DNA of 64,000 nucleotides from Hyphomicrobium album (lineage in GTDB: Bacteria > Pseudomonadota > Alphaproteobacteria > Rhizobiales > Hyphomicrobiaceae): contig NZ_WMBQ01000001.1 in assembly GCF_009708035.1 (NCBI RefSeq), positions 2,361,501 to 2,425,500 on the forward strand, given 5' to 3'. The first letter of the stretch is position 1. Every line of letters starts with the position of its first letter. Under the pieces are notes generated by a model. That model ran no database searches and was not told the origin of the DNA. It saw only the letters and a program-made list of their open reading frames with translations. Shown here piece after piece: positions 36,483 through 44,922 of the stretch. The position numbers and the translations under genes were made by a program.

Positions 36483-37148
36483 TTAGTCGTCCGAACGGCC
36501 GCCCGGCTTCTTGCGCAGGTGCACGTAAAGTGCGCCCTCGCCGCCGTGCTTGATGGCCGCCGTGGTGAAGCCGATGACAATCGGCGCGAGCTCCGGCTCG
36601 GCGAGCCAGCGCGGCACGTTGCGGCGCAGGACCCCGCGCTCGGCACCTTCGCGTTCCAGCTTCTCGTCGTGCGCCGTGCGCGTCGGAGCGCCCTTGCCGG
36701 TGATGACGAGCACCCAACGTCGGCCGTCGACGTAACCGCGCTGCAGGAAGCGGATGAGCGCGACATGCGCCTCGCTCTGACGCATGCCGTGCAAGTCGAT
36801 GCGTCCTTCGATCTCGATGCGCCCCGAGCCGAGCTTGCGCGCCTTGCGCCGCTCGAGCGACAGCGGCGCCGGTGCCGGCGGAGGCGATGCCACCCGAGGC
36901 GAAGGGGGTGGCGGCGTTACCGGCTTGTGCTTCGTCGGCGCGGGCTTCGGCGGCTCGTGCTTGCCGGGGCGAGGCGGGGCTTCGTCTGCGTCCTCCAGCG
37001 CCGTATGCACGCGGCCCTTCTTGCCTTTGATGGGCTTGATCGAGCGCGCCGCGTGCTCCCACAGCTCGCGCTCCTCGCTCGATAGCCGCGCACCCGGCTT
37101 CTTGCCCGGCGGATGCTTTACTGGGCGCCTTTCACGATCGTTTGCCAT
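36483..37148 (-). CDS. Smr domain protein
   Basis: Protein of 221 residues with a long basic, Pro-rich N-terminal half (residues 1-100) and a C-terminal Smr domain (about 110-215). Domain markers are IDLHGMRQSEAHVALIRFL, the VITGKG loop, and HGGEGALYVHLRK. Smr domains act as DNA nicking or RNA endonucleases, including at collided ribosomes. Its N-terminus overlaps the end of mltA by 31 bases, so it is co-transcribed downstream of mltA. This Tim44-mltA-smr order is common in Rhizobiales. Confidence 0.9.
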   Translation of the reverse strand: MANDRERRPVKHPPGKKPGARLSSEERELWEHAARSIKPIKGKKGRVHTALEDADEAPPRPGKHEPPKPAPTKHKPVTPPPPSPRVASPPPAPAPLSLERRKARKLGSGRIEIEGRIDLHGMRQSEAHVALIRFLQRGYVDGRRWVLVITGKGAPTRTAHDEKLEREGAERGVLRRNVPRWLAEPELAPIVIGFTTAAIKHGGEGALYVHLRKKPGGRSDD

Positions 37149-38524
37149 GGCAGGCGCTCGCCGAACCTAATCCCTTGCCCGGCGGTCTGCGTGGCGGCGG
37201 GGAGCAGCACGAAGAAGTTTCCCGCGTGCTTGGTGGTGCCCGCCAGCTTGCCGGCCGTCTCGCCGGAGCCGAAGTAGATGTCGCCGCGCTCCGGCCCTTT
37301 GATCGCCGAGCCTACGTCCTGCGCCACCATTAAACGATTAAAGCCGCCCCGGCCTTGGCCGCGGGTGAGCTTGGGCACGTTCAGGTAGATCGGCGTGCCG
37401 AGCGTGTGAAAGCCGGTATCAACCGCCAGCGAGCGGCCGGAGGTGAGCGCCACCGACATGGCGCCCATCGGGCCTTCGCTGTCGTCCAGCTCGCGGAAGA
37501 AGATGAACGAGCGGTTCTGCCACATGACCTTCTGGCCGCGCTCCTTGTCCGCGCGCAGCCATTTGCCCAACGCTTGCATCGACATCTTGTTGGCGTCGAG
37601 CATGCCATTGTCGATCAGGTAGCGGCCGATGGACGAGTAGGGATGGCCGTTCTTGCCGTCGTAGTTGATGCGGATCGTCGTGCCGTCGGCAAGGTGGATG
37701 CGCCCCGACCCCTGGATGTGCATGAAGAACACTTCCACCGGGTCTTCGAGGTAGAGCAGCTCCAGCCCCTGATTGGCGAGCGCCCCCTTCTCGATGTCCT
37801 CGCGCGTCGGGAACGGCACGTCGCCGGCGTCGGTGTGGCGCAGGTGCGTGAAGCCGGTCTGCTTCGACGCGCGGTCGGCTTCGGCGACGACGTTCACGAG
37901 ATCGGCCGGCCGCTTGTAGACCGGCGTCTGGAACTTGCCTTCCGGCGTGCGCGATCCTTGCAGCACCGGCTCGTAATAACCGGTCAGCATGCCTTCCGTT
38001 TTGCCGTGCGCGATCCGGTGCGGGATGAACTGCGTCTCGAAAAAGGCCTTCGCCGAAGCCTTGGTCGGCGCCATCAGATCCTGGGCGGCCCGGCAGGCGG
38101 CGGCGAGATCGCTGATCGGCACTTTGCATTGCGACGCGGCGTTGCCGCTGGCCTTGCTCGCGACCCGCGCGACGGCGTCGCACGATTTGAGGAACGTCTT
38201 GAACGCGGCGAGGTGGTCGTCCGCCTCCCAGCCGGGCAGCTCGCCGAACGTCACGCGCTCGAGCTTCGCCTCGGGCGGCGTCGGCGCGGCAGGCTTGGCC
38301 GCTGTGGGCGGTGGACTGGCGTCTTTGCTCATCGCGGGTGTCGGGGCGGCGGAGGTGGCGGACGGTGGCGATATGCTGCCAGTCTGGGCGAGAGCGGCGC
38401 TGGCGACAAGCAATCCCGCGACGGCCGATCCCGCCGCCCAGAGGACGCCAGCCGATGCGCGCGCGCCGGTCACGCCTGAGCTTCCCCCTCGCTTGATGAA
38501 ACCGCGCCGCGGCGGCCTCTTCAC
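37118..38524 (-). CDS. mltA: Membrane-bound lytic murein transglycosylase A (MltA)
   Basis: Peptidoglycan lytic enzyme of 468 residues from a GTG at 38524. The frame opens further to a TTG at 38605, but that start would overlap the upstream Tim44-like gene by 47 bases. An N-terminal hydrophobic segment ends in ASAALAQ. The MltA domain carries GMLTGYYEPVLQGSR and MHIQGSGRI, and the 3D domain with catalytic Asp is in MVAQDVGSAIKGPERGDIY. It cleaves glycan strands to anhydromuropeptides in the periplasm. An alpha-type Pro/Ala linker follows the signal. Confidence 0.92.
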   Translation of the reverse strand: MKRPPRRGFIKRGGSSGVTGARASAGVLWAAGSAVAGLLVASAALAQTGSISPPSATSAAPTPAMSKDASPPPTAAKPAAPTPPEAKLERVTFGELPGWEADDHLAAFKTFLKSCDAVARVASKASGNAASQCKVPISDLAAACRAAQDLMAPTKASAKAFFETQFIPHRIAHGKTEGMLTGYYEPVLQGSRTPEGKFQTPVYKRPADLVNVVAEADRASKQTGFTHLRHTDAGDVPFPTREDIEKGALANQGLELLYLEDPVEVFFMHIQGSGRIHLADGTTIRINYDGKNGHPYSSIGRYLIDNGMLDANKMSMQALGKWLRADKERGQKVMWQNRSFIFFRELDDSEGPMGAMSVALTSGRSLAVDTGFHTLGTPIYLNVPKLTRGQGRGGFNRLMVAQDVGSAIKGPERGDIYFGSGETAGKLAGTTKHAGNFFVLLPAATQTAGQGIRFGERLPWQTIVKGAQ

Positions 38525-38558
38525 TCCCGGAGAACGCGCCCCCGCGCGCGCTAGAGAC

Positions 38559-39302
38559 TTAGGCCGGCGACTGCGTGGCGATGAGGCGCCAGTTCGGATT
38601 GGCAAGTGCCTTCCCCGTCGACACGTCGCGGCTGAACGTCCAGATGTCGGTGACTTCCTTGATGCGTTGCGGGTCGCCGTTGATGATCGCGCCCGCCTTG
38701 TCGCGCGTCGCCGAGATCAGCTGGCTGACGAAGCGGACGGTGATCGACGCGATGCCGCTCTTCACCTCCGACTCCATGATGTCGGCCTTGTCGATGCCGA
38801 CGAAGCTCTGGTCGACCTGCTCGCCGCGGCTCTCGCGGTCGGTGATGGCGCGCGTGAAGCCGTCGTACACGTCGCGGCTCAACAGATCCTTCAGAAGCTT
38901 GCGGTTGCCCTCGGCAAACGCCGTGACGATCATCTCGTATGCCTGCTTGGCGCCGCGGATGAAGCTGTCCGGATCGAACGCCGGATCAAGGCGGGCGATC
39001 TCGATGAGACCGGGTCGCGCCGCCGTCTCGATGCTCGGATACGTGTTGATGCGCTCCTCGGCGTCCGCCTGCGTCACCTCGGCGGTCGGCGCCGCAGCGG
39101 CAGCCTCGCGCTCGCGGCGCGGCATGGCGACCACATTGTCGCTGGCCGAAGCCTGTGTGCCCTGGCGCGCGCGCTCGGCGCGGAAGCGCTCGACGCGCGC
39201 TTCCTCATCACCCGTGCGGCGTCCGAGGACGCTTCTCAGCTTCAACACCACGATAACCGCGACGATGAGCGAGATAAGGGTGAAGAGATCAATCTTCTCC
39301 AT
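38559..39302 (-). CDS. Tim44/TimA domain protein
   Basis: Protein of 247 residues from the ATG at 39302 (MEKIDLFTLISLIVAVIVVL). One N-terminal membrane helix is followed by a charged linker and a Tim44-like domain (about 110-245: FIRGAKQAYEMIVTAFAEGN, IMESEVKSGIASITVRFVS, and the final W in VTDIWTFSRDV). Bacterial members are membrane-anchored and related to the mitochondrial import motor component Tim44; their role in the envelope is not settled. It is first in the Tim44-mltA-smr operon and divergent from fxsA. Confidence 0.9.
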   Translation of the reverse strand: MEKIDLFTLISLIVAVIVVLKLRSVLGRRTGDEEARVERFRAERARQGTQASASDNVVAMPRREREAAAAAPTAEVTQADAEERINTYPSIETAARPGLIEIARLDPAFDPDSFIRGAKQAYEMIVTAFAEGNRKLLKDLLSRDVYDGFTRAITDRESRGEQVDQSFVGIDKADIMESEVKSGIASITVRFVSQLISATRDKAGAIINGDPQRIKEVTDIWTFSRDVSTGKALANPNWRLIATQSPA

Positions 39303-39561
39303 GAGCGGTTGCCTTCCTGGCAATCAACAGCGTGACTGGATACGACAGCAATATATATGATTGCGTCTTGAGCTGGGCCCACGTCCAGGGAGCAACAGGG
39401 GCCTTTGATCCGAATCCGCCATCAAGGGGTTAAGATGGTCGCTCCCCTCAAGGTAAGGCGAAAAAGCTGCAATGCCAACCCGATTACGCGGGGGTAGGCC
39501 TTTTGAACCTAGGATGGTTCCCGCGTGCTCAACAATCGTCCAGCGGGATGAATAGTCGCAA

Positions 39562-40038
39562 ATGACGTCGCCTTTGCATCTTGCTGCCGCGCTGTTCGTC
39601 CTCGGGCTGCCGCTGCTCGAAATCGGCGTGCTGATCGAGGTCGGGCGCTGGCTTGGGTTGTGGGCAACCTTGGGGCTCCTCGTTCTTTCGGCGGCGGCCG
39701 GCATGCTCATCGTCCGCAACGCCGGCACGGCGATGGTCGGGCGCATGCTCGACGGCATGGGTCGCGGCGGCCTCGGCATCGCCGCGCTGATCGACAGCTA
39801 CGCCACGATCGCCGCCGGCTTCCTATTGATCGTTCCGGGCTTCATCACCGACGCCATCGGCGTTGCCCTGTTGGTACCTCCTGTGCGCCGCGCCCTGCTG
39901 CGTGCGCTCTTTCCCGGTTTTGCTGAACGGCCGCGCAATACTTCCGGGCCGGTCGAGGCGCAGGCCCCCACCAAAGGCCCGATCATCATCGAGGGCACGT
40001 ACCAGCGGCTCGACGACGACACCGACACCAAGCGTTAA
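39562..40038 (+). CDS. fxsA: FxsA family membrane protein
   Basis: Inner-membrane protein of 158 residues. The FxsA core has spans at about 8-26, 30-47 and 80-105, with PLLEIGVLIEVGRWLGLW, SAAAGMLIVRNAG and GFLLIVPGFITDAIG being typical. A polar C-terminal tail follows. In E. coli FxsA relieves phage T7 exclusion by F plasmids; its normal role is unknown. It is divergent from the Tim44 gene across about 260 bases and precedes secB. Confidence 0.9.
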   Translation: MTSPLHLAAALFVLGLPLLEIGVLIEVGRWLGLWATLGLLVLSAAAGMLIVRNAGTAMVGRMLDGMGRGGLGIAALIDSYATIAAGFLLIVPGFITDAIGVALLVPPVRRALLRALFPGFAERPRNTSGPVEAQAPTKGPIIIEGTYQRLDDDTDTKR

Positions 40039-40124
40039 GTCGCCTGCCGGGTTCGACATTGTCGCCGAGGAAGGCGCGTGTTAGCTAGCCGCCTCGTATT
40101 CGAGCTCGGATTGGAATTCCTTCG

Positions 40125-40631
40125 ATGGCTAGCACCACCAACGGCAATGGCAGCTCTGAAGTGGCGGCGCAGACCACACCTCCGCCCGTGCAGGTGAAGA
40201 TCGCCGCGCAGTACATCAAGGATCTGTCGTTCGAGAACCCGAACATCGAGAAGCTCATCAAGGAGCCGGGCGATCAGCCCAACCTGCAGCTGGCGATCAA
40301 CGTCTCCGCCAAGTCGGTCGGCCCTTCGCTGTACGAGAGCTCGATCGACTTCAACGCACAGGCGACCAACAAGCACGGCGAGATCTACCAGCTCGAGCTC
40401 GTCTACGCCGGACTGTTCAATATCCAGAACATTCCCGAGCAGGCGCTCGAGCCGTTCCTGCTCGTCAACTGTCCGTCGATCCTGTTCCCCTTCGTGCGCC
40501 GCCTCGTCGCCGACCTGACGCGCGAAGGTGGCTTCCCGCCGCTGCTGCTCGATCCGTTCGATTTCGCGTCGCTCTACATGCGGCGTCAGCAGGAGCTGCG
40601 CGCGCAGGCCGAGGCCGCCCCGAAGAACTGA
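40125..40631 (+). CDS. secB: Protein-export chaperone SecB
   Basis: Tetrameric cytoplasmic chaperone of 168 residues that keeps preproteins unfolded for SecA. Typical features are the QYIKDLSFENPN start of the core, INVSAKSVGPSLYESSIDFN, and the conserved LVNCPSILFPFVRRLVADLTREGGFPPLLLDPF. A short Ser/Thr-rich N-terminus and an Ala/Glu-rich tail flank it. A GC-rich hairpin without T-run follows at 40650-40674. Confidence 0.96.
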   Translation: MASTTNGNGSSEVAAQTTPPPVQVKIAAQYIKDLSFENPNIEKLIKEPGDQPNLQLAINVSAKSVGPSLYESSIDFNAQATNKHGEIYQLELVYAGLFNIQNIPEQALEPFLLVNCPSILFPFVRRLVADLTREGGFPPLLLDPFDFASLYMRRQQELRAQAEAAPKN

Positions 40632-40649
40632 CCGAACGGAATAGAAGGC

Positions 40650-40674
40650 ACGTGGGGCCATCCGTCCCCCACGT
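40650..40674 (+). terminator. Hairpin after secB
   Basis: ACGTGGGG (40650-40657) pairs perfectly with CCCCACGT (40667-40674) across a 9-base loop, 19 bases past the secB stop. No T-run follows, and the right arm runs into repeat element D. It probably works together with that element. Confidence 0.5.
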
Positions 40675-40800
40675 CATCCCGGCGCAGGCCGGGATCTAGC
40701 CAGCGTCCACGGGCGATCCGGTAAGTGTCCGCACGATCTACCCGCTTCGCGGAGTCGCCCATTGCGACTTGCGTGGATGCCGGCCTCCGCCGGCATGACG
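40672..40800. repeat. Interspersed inverted-end element D (convergent junction)
   Basis: The left end CGTCATCCCGGC-GCA-GGCCGGGAT and right end ATGCCGGCCTCCGCCGGCATGACG are approximate inverted copies, and each is itself palindromic. It lies between convergent secB and dnaQ. The GTCATnCC...GGnATGAC outline is shared with elements A-C. Confidence 0.75.
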
Positions 40801-40824
40801 AATGTAAGACGCAGATAGGTTGGC

Positions 40825-41547
40825 TTAGGCGTCAGAGCGTGCGGGCGTCAGGAACCGCCACCAGATCGCCTTCTTGCCCAGCTTCTCGACGAACACCGCG
40901 TGCGCCTGAGCATCTTCGGCGGTGAGACGCGGCTTGAGTGGCGCGGGACGTTGCGCCGCCTTGCCACGCTGCAACGGCGCCAGCTCTGCGCCCAGCGGAC
41001 TTCCGTTCGCGGCGGCAAAGTCGATGAACGCCGCCTGGCGCACACCGAGCAGCTCGATATAGACCTCGGCGAGCAGGAGCGAGTCGACGAGCGCGCCGTG
41101 CTTGGTGCGTTTTGAATTGTCGATGCCGTAGCGCTTGCACAGCGCATCGAGGTTGTTCGGGCCGGCCGGATGGCGCCGGCGTGCCAGCTGCAGCGTGCAC
41201 GTCACGCGGTCCATGGCGATGGCGCCGAGTGTCAAGCGCCCCAGCTCGAAGTTCAAAAATCCGATGTCGAACGCGGCGTTGTGAATGACGAGTCCGTCCT
41301 CGCCGATGAAGGCGAGAAAGTTGGCCGCCACCTGGGCGAACAGCGGCTTGTCCTTCAGAAAGTCTGTCGACAGTCCGTGCACCGCTTGGGCTTCGGCCGG
41401 CACGTCGCGCTCGGGATTGATGAAGCAGTGGAACTCGCGCCCCGAGGGAATGCGGTTGATGAGCTCGATGCAGCCGATCTCGATCAGCCGGTCGCCGCCC
41501 TGCGGGTTGAGGCCGGTGGTCTCGGTATCGAGGATGATCTCGCGCAT
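40825..41547 (-). CDS. dnaQ: DNA polymerase III epsilon subunit (proofreading exonuclease)
   Basis: DEDDh 3'-5' exonuclease of 240 residues. ExoI is DTETTG (D7, E9). ExoII is in VIHNAAFDIGFLN, and ExoIIIe is in HGALVDSLLLAEVY (His and Asp). The C-terminus should bind the alpha subunit. It lies downstream of coaE with a gap of about 33 bases, last in the maf-aroE-coaE-dnaQ cluster that is conserved beside the alphaproteobacterial origin. Confidence 0.95.
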   Translation of the reverse strand: MREIILDTETTGLNPQGGDRLIEIGCIELINRIPSGREFHCFINPERDVPAEAQAVHGLSTDFLKDKPLFAQVAANFLAFIGEDGLVIHNAAFDIGFLNFELGRLTLGAIAMDRVTCTLQLARRRHPAGPNNLDALCKRYGIDNSKRTKHGALVDSLLLAEVYIELLGVRQAAFIDFAAANGSPLGAELAPLQRGKAAQRPAPLKPRLTAEDAQAHAVFVEKLGKKAIWWRFLTPARSDA

Positions 41548-41580
41548 AGTCCCTTGGACGCCGCGATTCGCCGCTTAGGG

Positions 41581-42198
41581 TCAAGCCCAGTGGCGGGCAT
41601 ACGCCTGGCTCGACCAACTCTGCAGCTGGGTGACGATCCCGTCGAGCTTGGCCCGGGTCTCCTCGATGCTCCCGCCGGTGTCCACAACGAAATCCGCCCG
41701 GGCGCGCTTCTCCGCATCCGGCAACTGCCGCGCGAGGAGCTGTTCGAGCTTCTGGGCCGACATGCCCGGCCGCTCCAGCAGCCGCGCGCGCTGGATCTCC
41801 GCCGGCGCGCTCAGCACGATGACGGCGTCCATCAGGCGGTTCAATTCGGTCTCGAACAGCAACGGGATTTCCAGCACCGCGACGGGCGCGCCGCGTTTGG
41901 CCTCGCCGCGCAGAAACGACCGCTCCGCCTCGCGCACCATCGGATGCACGATCGCCTCCAGCTCGCGCAGCCGCGCAGGATAGGCAATCAGCGCCGCGGA
42001 GAGCTTGCCGCGATCAACGCCCGTAGCCGACGTCGTTCCCGGAAACGCGCGCTCGATACGCTCCACTGCTTTTCCACCGGCATAGAGACGATGCACTTCC
42101 GCGTCGGCGTCGAACACCGGCAACCCGCGGGCACGCAAATGTGCAGCCGCTGTGGATTTTCCCATGCCGATCGAGCCGGTAAGCCCGACGACAATCAT
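41581..42198 (-). CDS. coaE: Dephospho-CoA kinase
   Basis: Last enzyme of coenzyme A synthesis, 205 residues, from MIVVGLTGSIGMGKST (P-loop residues 8-16). The DADAEVHRLY segment and the lid region with RARLLERPGMS fit. The start overlaps the aroE stop by four bases (ATGA). The frame extends to 42270, but that would overlap aroE heavily. Confidence 0.95.
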   Translation of the reverse strand: MIVVGLTGSIGMGKSTAAAHLRARGLPVFDADAEVHRLYAGGKAVERIERAFPGTTSATGVDRGKLSAALIAYPARLRELEAIVHPMVREAERSFLRGEAKRGAPVAVLEIPLLFETELNRLMDAVIVLSAPAEIQRARLLERPGMSAQKLEQLLARQLPDAEKRARADFVVDTGGSIEETRAKLDGIVTQLQSWSSQAYARHWA

Positions 42199-43028
42199 GT
42201 TCTGCCCTCGATATCGGCGACAAGCACGGCGCGCAACTTGTCGGTGACCTGTGGACGCACGCCGAACCACTTCTCGAAGCCGGGCACGGCTTGATGAAGC
42301 AGCATCCCCAGGCCGTCCACCGTGCGCAAGCCTTGCGCGCGCGCCTGCGCCAAGAACTCCGTTTCAAGCGGCACGTAGACGATGTCGGCGACGACGCAGT
42401 CCTGGTTGAAGCCGCCGAAATCCATGCCGAGCGTACCGGCCCCCTTCAAACCGGCGGCGGTCGTATTGACCAGCACGCAAGCATCGCGCGCGCCGTCGCT
42501 GCGGTTGGTCCAGTCGAAGGCTTTCACGCGCGGTCCGAACTGCTCGGCGATCGCTTCGGCGCGCGAGCGCGTACGGTTGAACACGCGCACCTCGTCCACG
42601 CCGGCGTCGAGGAAGCCATAGACGATCGCCCGCGCCGCGCCGCCGGCGCCGAGCACGCATACCGGCCCGTCGTGCGCGCGCCAGTCGGGCACCGAATGGC
42701 TGAGGTAGGTCATAAAACCGTAGGTGTCGGTATTCGCCGCAAACAGCCGGTCGCCTTCCAGCCACAGCGTGTTCGCCGCCTGTACGACGCGGGCGGATTC
42801 TTCCGCTTCCTCAGCGATGGCGAACGCCATCTCCTTGTGCGGCACCGTCACGTTGCAGCCGACAAAGCCGCGCTCTTTCAGTCCCCGCAGGAACTCCGCA
42901 ACCTCTTCGGCCCGCACCGCTTCCTTCGTGTAGCTGCCGTCGATGCCGTACTCCTTCAGCCAATAGCCGTGGATCAGCGGCGAGCGCGAATGCTCGACCG
43001 GCCAGCCGATGACGCAAGCGCGGTTCAT
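42195..43028 (-). CDS. aroE: Shikimate dehydrogenase
   Basis: NADPH-dependent enzyme of 277 residues reducing 3-dehydroshikimate in aromatic amino acid synthesis. Shikimate-binding serines are in HSRSPLIH (S14, S16). The catalytic lysine is K65 in NVTVPHK, followed by ANTDTYG, the NADP-binding GAGGAARAI, and the clamp NRTRSRAE. It overlaps maf and coaE by four bases on each side, showing a tightly coupled operon. Confidence 0.95.
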   Translation of the reverse strand: MNRACVIGWPVEHSRSPLIHGYWLKEYGIDGSYTKEAVRAEEVAEFLRGLKERGFVGCNVTVPHKEMAFAIAEEAEESARVVQAANTLWLEGDRLFAANTDTYGFMTYLSHSVPDWRAHDGPVCVLGAGGAARAIVYGFLDAGVDEVRVFNRTRSRAEAIAEQFGPRVKAFDWTNRSDGARDACVLVNTTAAGLKGAGTLGMDFGGFNQDCVVADIVYVPLETEFLAQARAQGLRTVDGLGMLLHQAVPGFEKWFGVRPQVTDKLRAVLVADIEGRT

Positions 43029-43645
43029 TGGGTGATCATCCCTCGCGCGCGCAGCTCACCGAGCACAGGCAGCAGCGGCATACCGAGAATGGTGAAGTAG
43101 TCGCCTTCGATCCGATCGAACAGCTGCACGCCGAGGCCTTCGAGCTCGTAGGCACCGACCGTCTGGCTGACGCGGTCGCCGGCGCGATTGAGGTAGTCGT
43201 CGAGGAACGCGTCGGAGAACTCGCGCATCGTTAGCCGCGCGGTTGCGACGTGCGCCCACGTCACCTTGCCGTTCTCGGTGAACGCAACCGCCGAATGCAG
43301 CTCGTGCGTCTTGCCGCGCAGTTTCCGCAACGCCGCGCGCGCCGCGCCGATGCTCGGCGTCTTGCTCAGCAACTCGTCGCCCAGCGCCAGCACCTGGTCG
43401 GCGCCGATGACCAACGCGCCCGGCTGCTTGGCGCCGACGTCCTCGGCTTTCGCAGCCGCCAGCACGGCCGCGACCTTCTTCGGATCGACGTGTGGATCCA
43501 CCTCGTGCATGCGCGCGCGGATCGCCGGCTCGTCGACGTCGGCGGCCTGCACCGTGAAGGGCACACCGGCCGCCGCCAGCATCTCCCGTCGCGCTCGGCT
43601 GCCCGACGCCAGCACGATATCCTTCGCGCTAGCCCTCGCCGGCAT
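43025..43645 (-). CDS. maf: Maf-like nucleotide pyrophosphatase
   Basis: Protein of 206 residues of the Maf/YhdE family, which hydrolyses non-canonical or certain standard nucleoside triphosphates (house-cleaning). Markers are LASGSRARREML at the N-terminus, the acidic catalytic D83 in GADQVL, and the later DFxD-like stretch with YLNRAGDRVSQTVGAYELEG. It overlaps ppsR by 17 bases and aroE by four. Confidence 0.92.
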   Translation of the reverse strand: MPARASAKDIVLASGSRARREMLAAAGVPFTVQAADVDEPAIRARMHEVDPHVDPKKVAAVLAAAKAEDVGAKQPGALVIGADQVLALGDELLSKTPSIGAARAALRKLRGKTHELHSAVAFTENGKVTWAHVATARLTMREFSDAFLDDYLNRAGDRVSQTVGAYELEGLGVQLFDRIEGDYFTILGMPLLPVLGELRARGMITQ

Positions 43646-44486
43646 CGTGCACCTCTTCCATTCCCGCCTGCCGGTCGTGCATCAGCTTCAAGATCTGCGC
43701 GGCCGATTCTTCCACCGAGCGCCGCGTCACGTCGATAACCGGCCAGCCGTTCTGGGCGCAGATCTTGCGCGAATAGGCAAGCTCCGCGGCGATGCGGTCG
43801 CGATCGACGTAATCGCCGAGATTGCGGTCGGCCAGCATCATTGCCCGGTGCCGGCGCACCTCCGCCAGCCGATCGGGGCTGGCGACGAGGCAAACGACGA
43901 ACGCCCGGTGCGGCTTGGTCAATTTCTCCGGCAGCGGGATCGTCGGCACGAGCGGCAGGTTGGCCGTCTTGTAGCCGCGCTGGGCGAGATAGATGCTGGT
44001 CGGAGTTTTCGACGTGCGCGAGATGCCCAGCACGATGATATCGGCGTCGTTCAGATCCTCGGGCAAGTGCCCGTCGTCGTGCGCCATCGTGAAGTTCAGC
44101 GCGTCGATGCGCCTGAAATAGTCGGCGTCGAGAACGTGCTGGCCGGCGACGGTCGGCGTCCGCGGCGCGCCGAGATATCCTTCCAGCACCTGCATAATGG
44201 GCGCCAGCACGGCGAGGCACGGCATCTTCAACTCGGTGCAGCGCCGCTCAAGCTCCTCCGACAGCTCCTTGTTGGTGATGGTGTAGAGCACGATGCCGGG
44301 CGCCTGCTCGATCTCCTGCAGCACGCGTTTCAGTTGTCGGGGAGTTCTCACCAGGGGATGCACATGCTCGATCGGCCGCACGAGCGCGTATTGGACCGAT
44401 GCCGCCTTGGCAATCGTCGTCAAAGTCTCGCCGGTGGAGTCCGAGACGAGATGCAGGTGGAAGAAGCTCGGCAGGCCGCTTGTCAT
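43629..44486 (-). CDS. ppsR: Pyruvate, phosphate dikinase/PEP synthase regulatory kinase-phosphorylase (DUF299)
   Basis: Bifunctional enzyme of 285 residues from the ATG at 44486 (MTSGLPSFFHLHLVSDSTGE); a TTG at 44522 would add 12 residues. It uses ADP to phosphorylate a Thr of PPDK or PEP synthase and inactivate it, and reverses this with phosphate. The P-loop-like GISRTSKTPTSIYLAQRGYK and VSDSTGETL are intact. This is the RP001-type gene that flanks the replication origin opposite hemE in many alphaproteobacteria. It is first in the cluster with maf, aroE, coaE and dnaQ. Confidence 0.94.
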   Translation of the reverse strand: MTSGLPSFFHLHLVSDSTGETLTTIAKAASVQYALVRPIEHVHPLVRTPRQLKRVLQEIEQAPGIVLYTITNKELSEELERRCTELKMPCLAVLAPIMQVLEGYLGAPRTPTVAGQHVLDADYFRRIDALNFTMAHDDGHLPEDLNDADIIVLGISRTSKTPTSIYLAQRGYKTANLPLVPTIPLPEKLTKPHRAFVVCLVASPDRLAEVRRHRAMMLADRNLGDYVDRDRIAAELAYSRKICAQNGWPVIDVTRRSVEESAAQILKLMHDRQAGMEEVHDAGEG

Positions 44487-44922
44487 GCGTTTCGTGATTC
44501 CAGCGGGATAGGGTGTTGACAACTGCCTGGGTTATTAAGAGCGCCGCTGCAACGCGGGGCCGTTCGACCCGAGCCACGTACGCTGTCCACGAAACTGCAC
44601 ACGCTGAGCCGCTTTTGCATAGCCGAACCTGGAGTTTGCCGCCGCCGGAGGGATCGGTGCGCTCCGCGATGCTATTCCATAGGCTCTCAACAGTCGAAGC
44701 CTTCGGGTTGCAGCCGCACAGCCCGTGCTAGTCCATTGATCGGCGACGCCTTCGCCGGGCCTAGTGGTCTGCCGCCCGCGCGTACCACTACATCGGCCGT
44801 CTCGCCGCGACCCCTGTGCGCGGCCGTGGGATTAGGGTAGGACAACCGGCAATCCCCACAACCCACGGCCCTAATAGTAAGAGCAATAAAAGTCTAAGAA
44901 TCTTAGATTGGTTTAGTAGCAC
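44487..44922. other. oriC: Predicted chromosomal origin region (oriC) between ppsR and hemE
   Basis: A 436-base divergent gap at the conserved alphaproteobacterial origin location. It holds an AT-rich tract just before hemE (44871-44920) and TCTAAGA-A-TCTTAGA (44893-44907, perfect 7-bp inverted repeat). GGCCGTGGG...CCCACGGCC (44822-44830 with 44862-44870) is a second pair, and ATTAGGG...CCCTAAT (44831-44837 with 44869-44875) a third, overlapping it. No perfect DnaA box was found; CTGTCCACG at 44583 is a weak match. parAB and parS lie about 10 kb away, as expected near an origin. Confidence 0.6.

Noticed and set aside
44540-44580. GTTCGACCC resembling a tRNA T-loop in the origin gap
   Set aside because: No matching acceptor, D or anticodon arms can be built around it.
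44583-44591. CTGTCCACG as a DnaA box
   Set aside because: Three mismatches to TTATCCACA; kept only as a weak hint within the origin feature.
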